A DNA stretch of 43,751 nt from JAAYJM01 sp964498585. Lineage in GTDB: Bacteria > Bacteroidota > Ignavibacteria > Kapaibacteriales > UBA2268. Of this stretch, positions 42,952 to 43,751 are shown piece by piece. The stretch is taken from NCBI GenBank assembly GCA_964498585.1, contig CAZCHH010000031.1, forward strand, positions 1 to 43,751, written 5' to 3'. Below the pieces are notes generated by a model that made no database searches, was not told the DNA's origin, and was given only the letters and a program-made list of their open reading frames with translations. How positions within the stretch are numbered: position 1 is the stretch's first letter; each line of letters opens with the position of its first letter. The position numbers were made by a program, and so were the translations under genes.

Positions 42952-43751
42952 ATGGCAAAACCTATTCCCAAAAAACCGCTCAGCAAATCAAAGGACGCCT
43001 CTGATTCTGCTCCATTTATTCCGGAAAAATATCATAATTTGTTTTTTATTATAACGATATTTGCTTTAGTATTTATCTTTTTTGGTTCCGCAATATTTGG
43101 TGGCGGTTTTAATGCTAGCGATAATGTTGCTTCTGAAAGTTTTAAAACATATTTGGAAACCTGTAAAAAAGACGGCAATTTCGCCCACTGGATTCCTTAC
43201 ATTTTTAGTGGGATGCCGGGTTATGCCTCTCTGCTTTTAACAGGGGACAGAGTTTGGGATTTCTTTTTTACAATCATTTTTGGTGCTATTGGGATTTTCG
43301 GAAAAATCTTCAATAGCGATGTTGCCCGCGTTGTTACTTATTATGCAATTTACGGCGTTGGTATGTATTTGCTTATGCTTACCAAAAAGCAAACGAAATT
43401 CATTGCTTTCTTCGTGGCTGTGGCTGCAATATTTTCTACCTGGGTAATCACCTGGGCTATGATTGGGCATAATACCAAACCAATAGTTCTGGCTATGCTT
43501 CCTTTCATTTTCCTAAGTATAGAAAAATTAAGGGAGAAGATTTCAATTTATATTGTTGTTCTCTTAGTTTTAATATTGCACGTATTTATTGAAGGTGGGC
43601 ATTTGCAGATGATTTTCTATTCCGCCTGCGCTATTGGGATTTATTATGTGTTTGAATTTGTTAGCCGATTAATAAAAAAAGAGCAGCCAATTAACGTTAT
43701 TTGGTCTGGATTGCTTCTTGCGCTTTGCTTTGGATTAGCTTTTTCAATGTC
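42952..43751 (+). CDS. YfhO-like multi-spanning membrane protein (partial, cut by window end)
   Basis: The frame opens at ATG 42952 (AAAGGAAAAATT before it, 15 bp after rho) and is still open at the window end, giving 266 residues. A short Lys/Ser-rich cytoplasmic start (MAKPIPKKPLSKSKD) is followed by at least six hydrophobic segments, among them FFIITIFALVFIFFGSAIFG, FIAFFVAVAAIFSTW and ISIYIVVLLVLILHVF. The loop with DGNFAHWIPYIFSGMPGYAS and WAMIGHNTKP...LP fits large YfhO-like proteins common in Bacteroidetes/Ignavibacteria, which have a glycosyltransferase-type membrane fold. The catalytic role is unproven. The rest of the gene lies outside the window. Confidence 0.75.
   Translation, partial: MAKPIPKKPLSKSKDASDSAPFIPEKYHNLFFIITIFALVFIFFGSAIFGGGFNASDNVASESFKTYLETCKKDGNFAHWIPYIFSGMPGYASLLLTGDRVWDFFFTIIFGAIGIFGKIFNSDVARVVTYYAIYGVGMYLLMLTKKQTKFIAFFVAVAAIFSTWVITWAMIGHNTKPIVLAMLPFIFLSIEKLREKISIYIVVLLVLILHVFIEGGHLQMIFYSACAIGIYYVFEFVSRLIKKEQPINVIWSGLLLALCFGLAFSM

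Noticed and set aside
42498..42986. 162-aa minus-strand frame over rho
   Set aside because: Antisense to conserved rho motifs; no start signals.

Overview
The window is about 43.7 kb of AT-rich DNA from a Gram-negative bacterium of the Bacteroidetes/Chlorobi (FCB) side of the tree, most plausibly an Ignavibacteria- or Kapabacteria-like lineage. The reasons are several secreted proteins ending in Por-type (T9SS) C-terminal sorting domains, an outer-membrane TolB-propeller/barrel protein ending in Phe, a BshB1-type deacetylase, a RicT (PSP1) gene beside holB, a YbeY with Asp in place of the third zinc His, and promoter-like sequences of the TTG/TAnnTTTG Bacteroidetes type. Placement to phylum is inference; no rRNA is present.

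Layout. 1-4166: tRNA-Arg(CCT) and a minus-strand operon holB > ricT > unknown > ybeY > smg/DUF494. 4167-4944: nested inverted-repeat elements. 4945-6836: a broken gene for a cysteine-rich secreted protein, then a BNR/YCF48-like secreted protein with a sorting tail. 7262-16366 (minus): a 3034-aa secreted mosaic protein. 16838-18658: an unusual single-chain fusion of a class II (RhaD-like) aldolase and an NrnA-type DHH phosphoesterase, convergent with a serine racemase/threonine dehydratase-like PLP enzyme. 19779-25096: a lipoprotein, a large peptidase-propeller-barrel protein and a YbbR-domain protein. 25600-32892 (plus): a second giant secreted protein (2430 aa) built partly from the same modules as the first. 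33789-36344: a DUF3160 secreted protein. 36640-43751: housekeeping genes cdsA, rsmI (with a long charged 8-residue-repeat tail), rpiB, a four-helix-bundle protein, bshB1-like, rho, and the start of a YfhO-like membrane protein cut by the window end.

How it fits together. Much of the coding capacity goes into the cell surface: two giant modular proteins, a BNR protein and a DUF3160 protein appear to be exported by Sec and then T9SS, and a barrel protein and a lipoprotein sit in or at the envelope. The rest is core information and lipid metabolism. Intergenic gaps hold at least three families of short inverted-repeat elements (CCCCTCTCAAGAGGGG-type hairpin elements with CTCACCTTAC ends; TGTCATTCTGAC-type elements; smaller hairpins downstream of the giant genes). 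No CRISPR array, prophage, transposase or classical defence system was seen. The best candidates for something undescribed are the aldolase-phosphoesterase fusion, the mosaic surface modules with a 250-bp perfectly homogenised repeat, and the tandem-repeat tail on RsmI.
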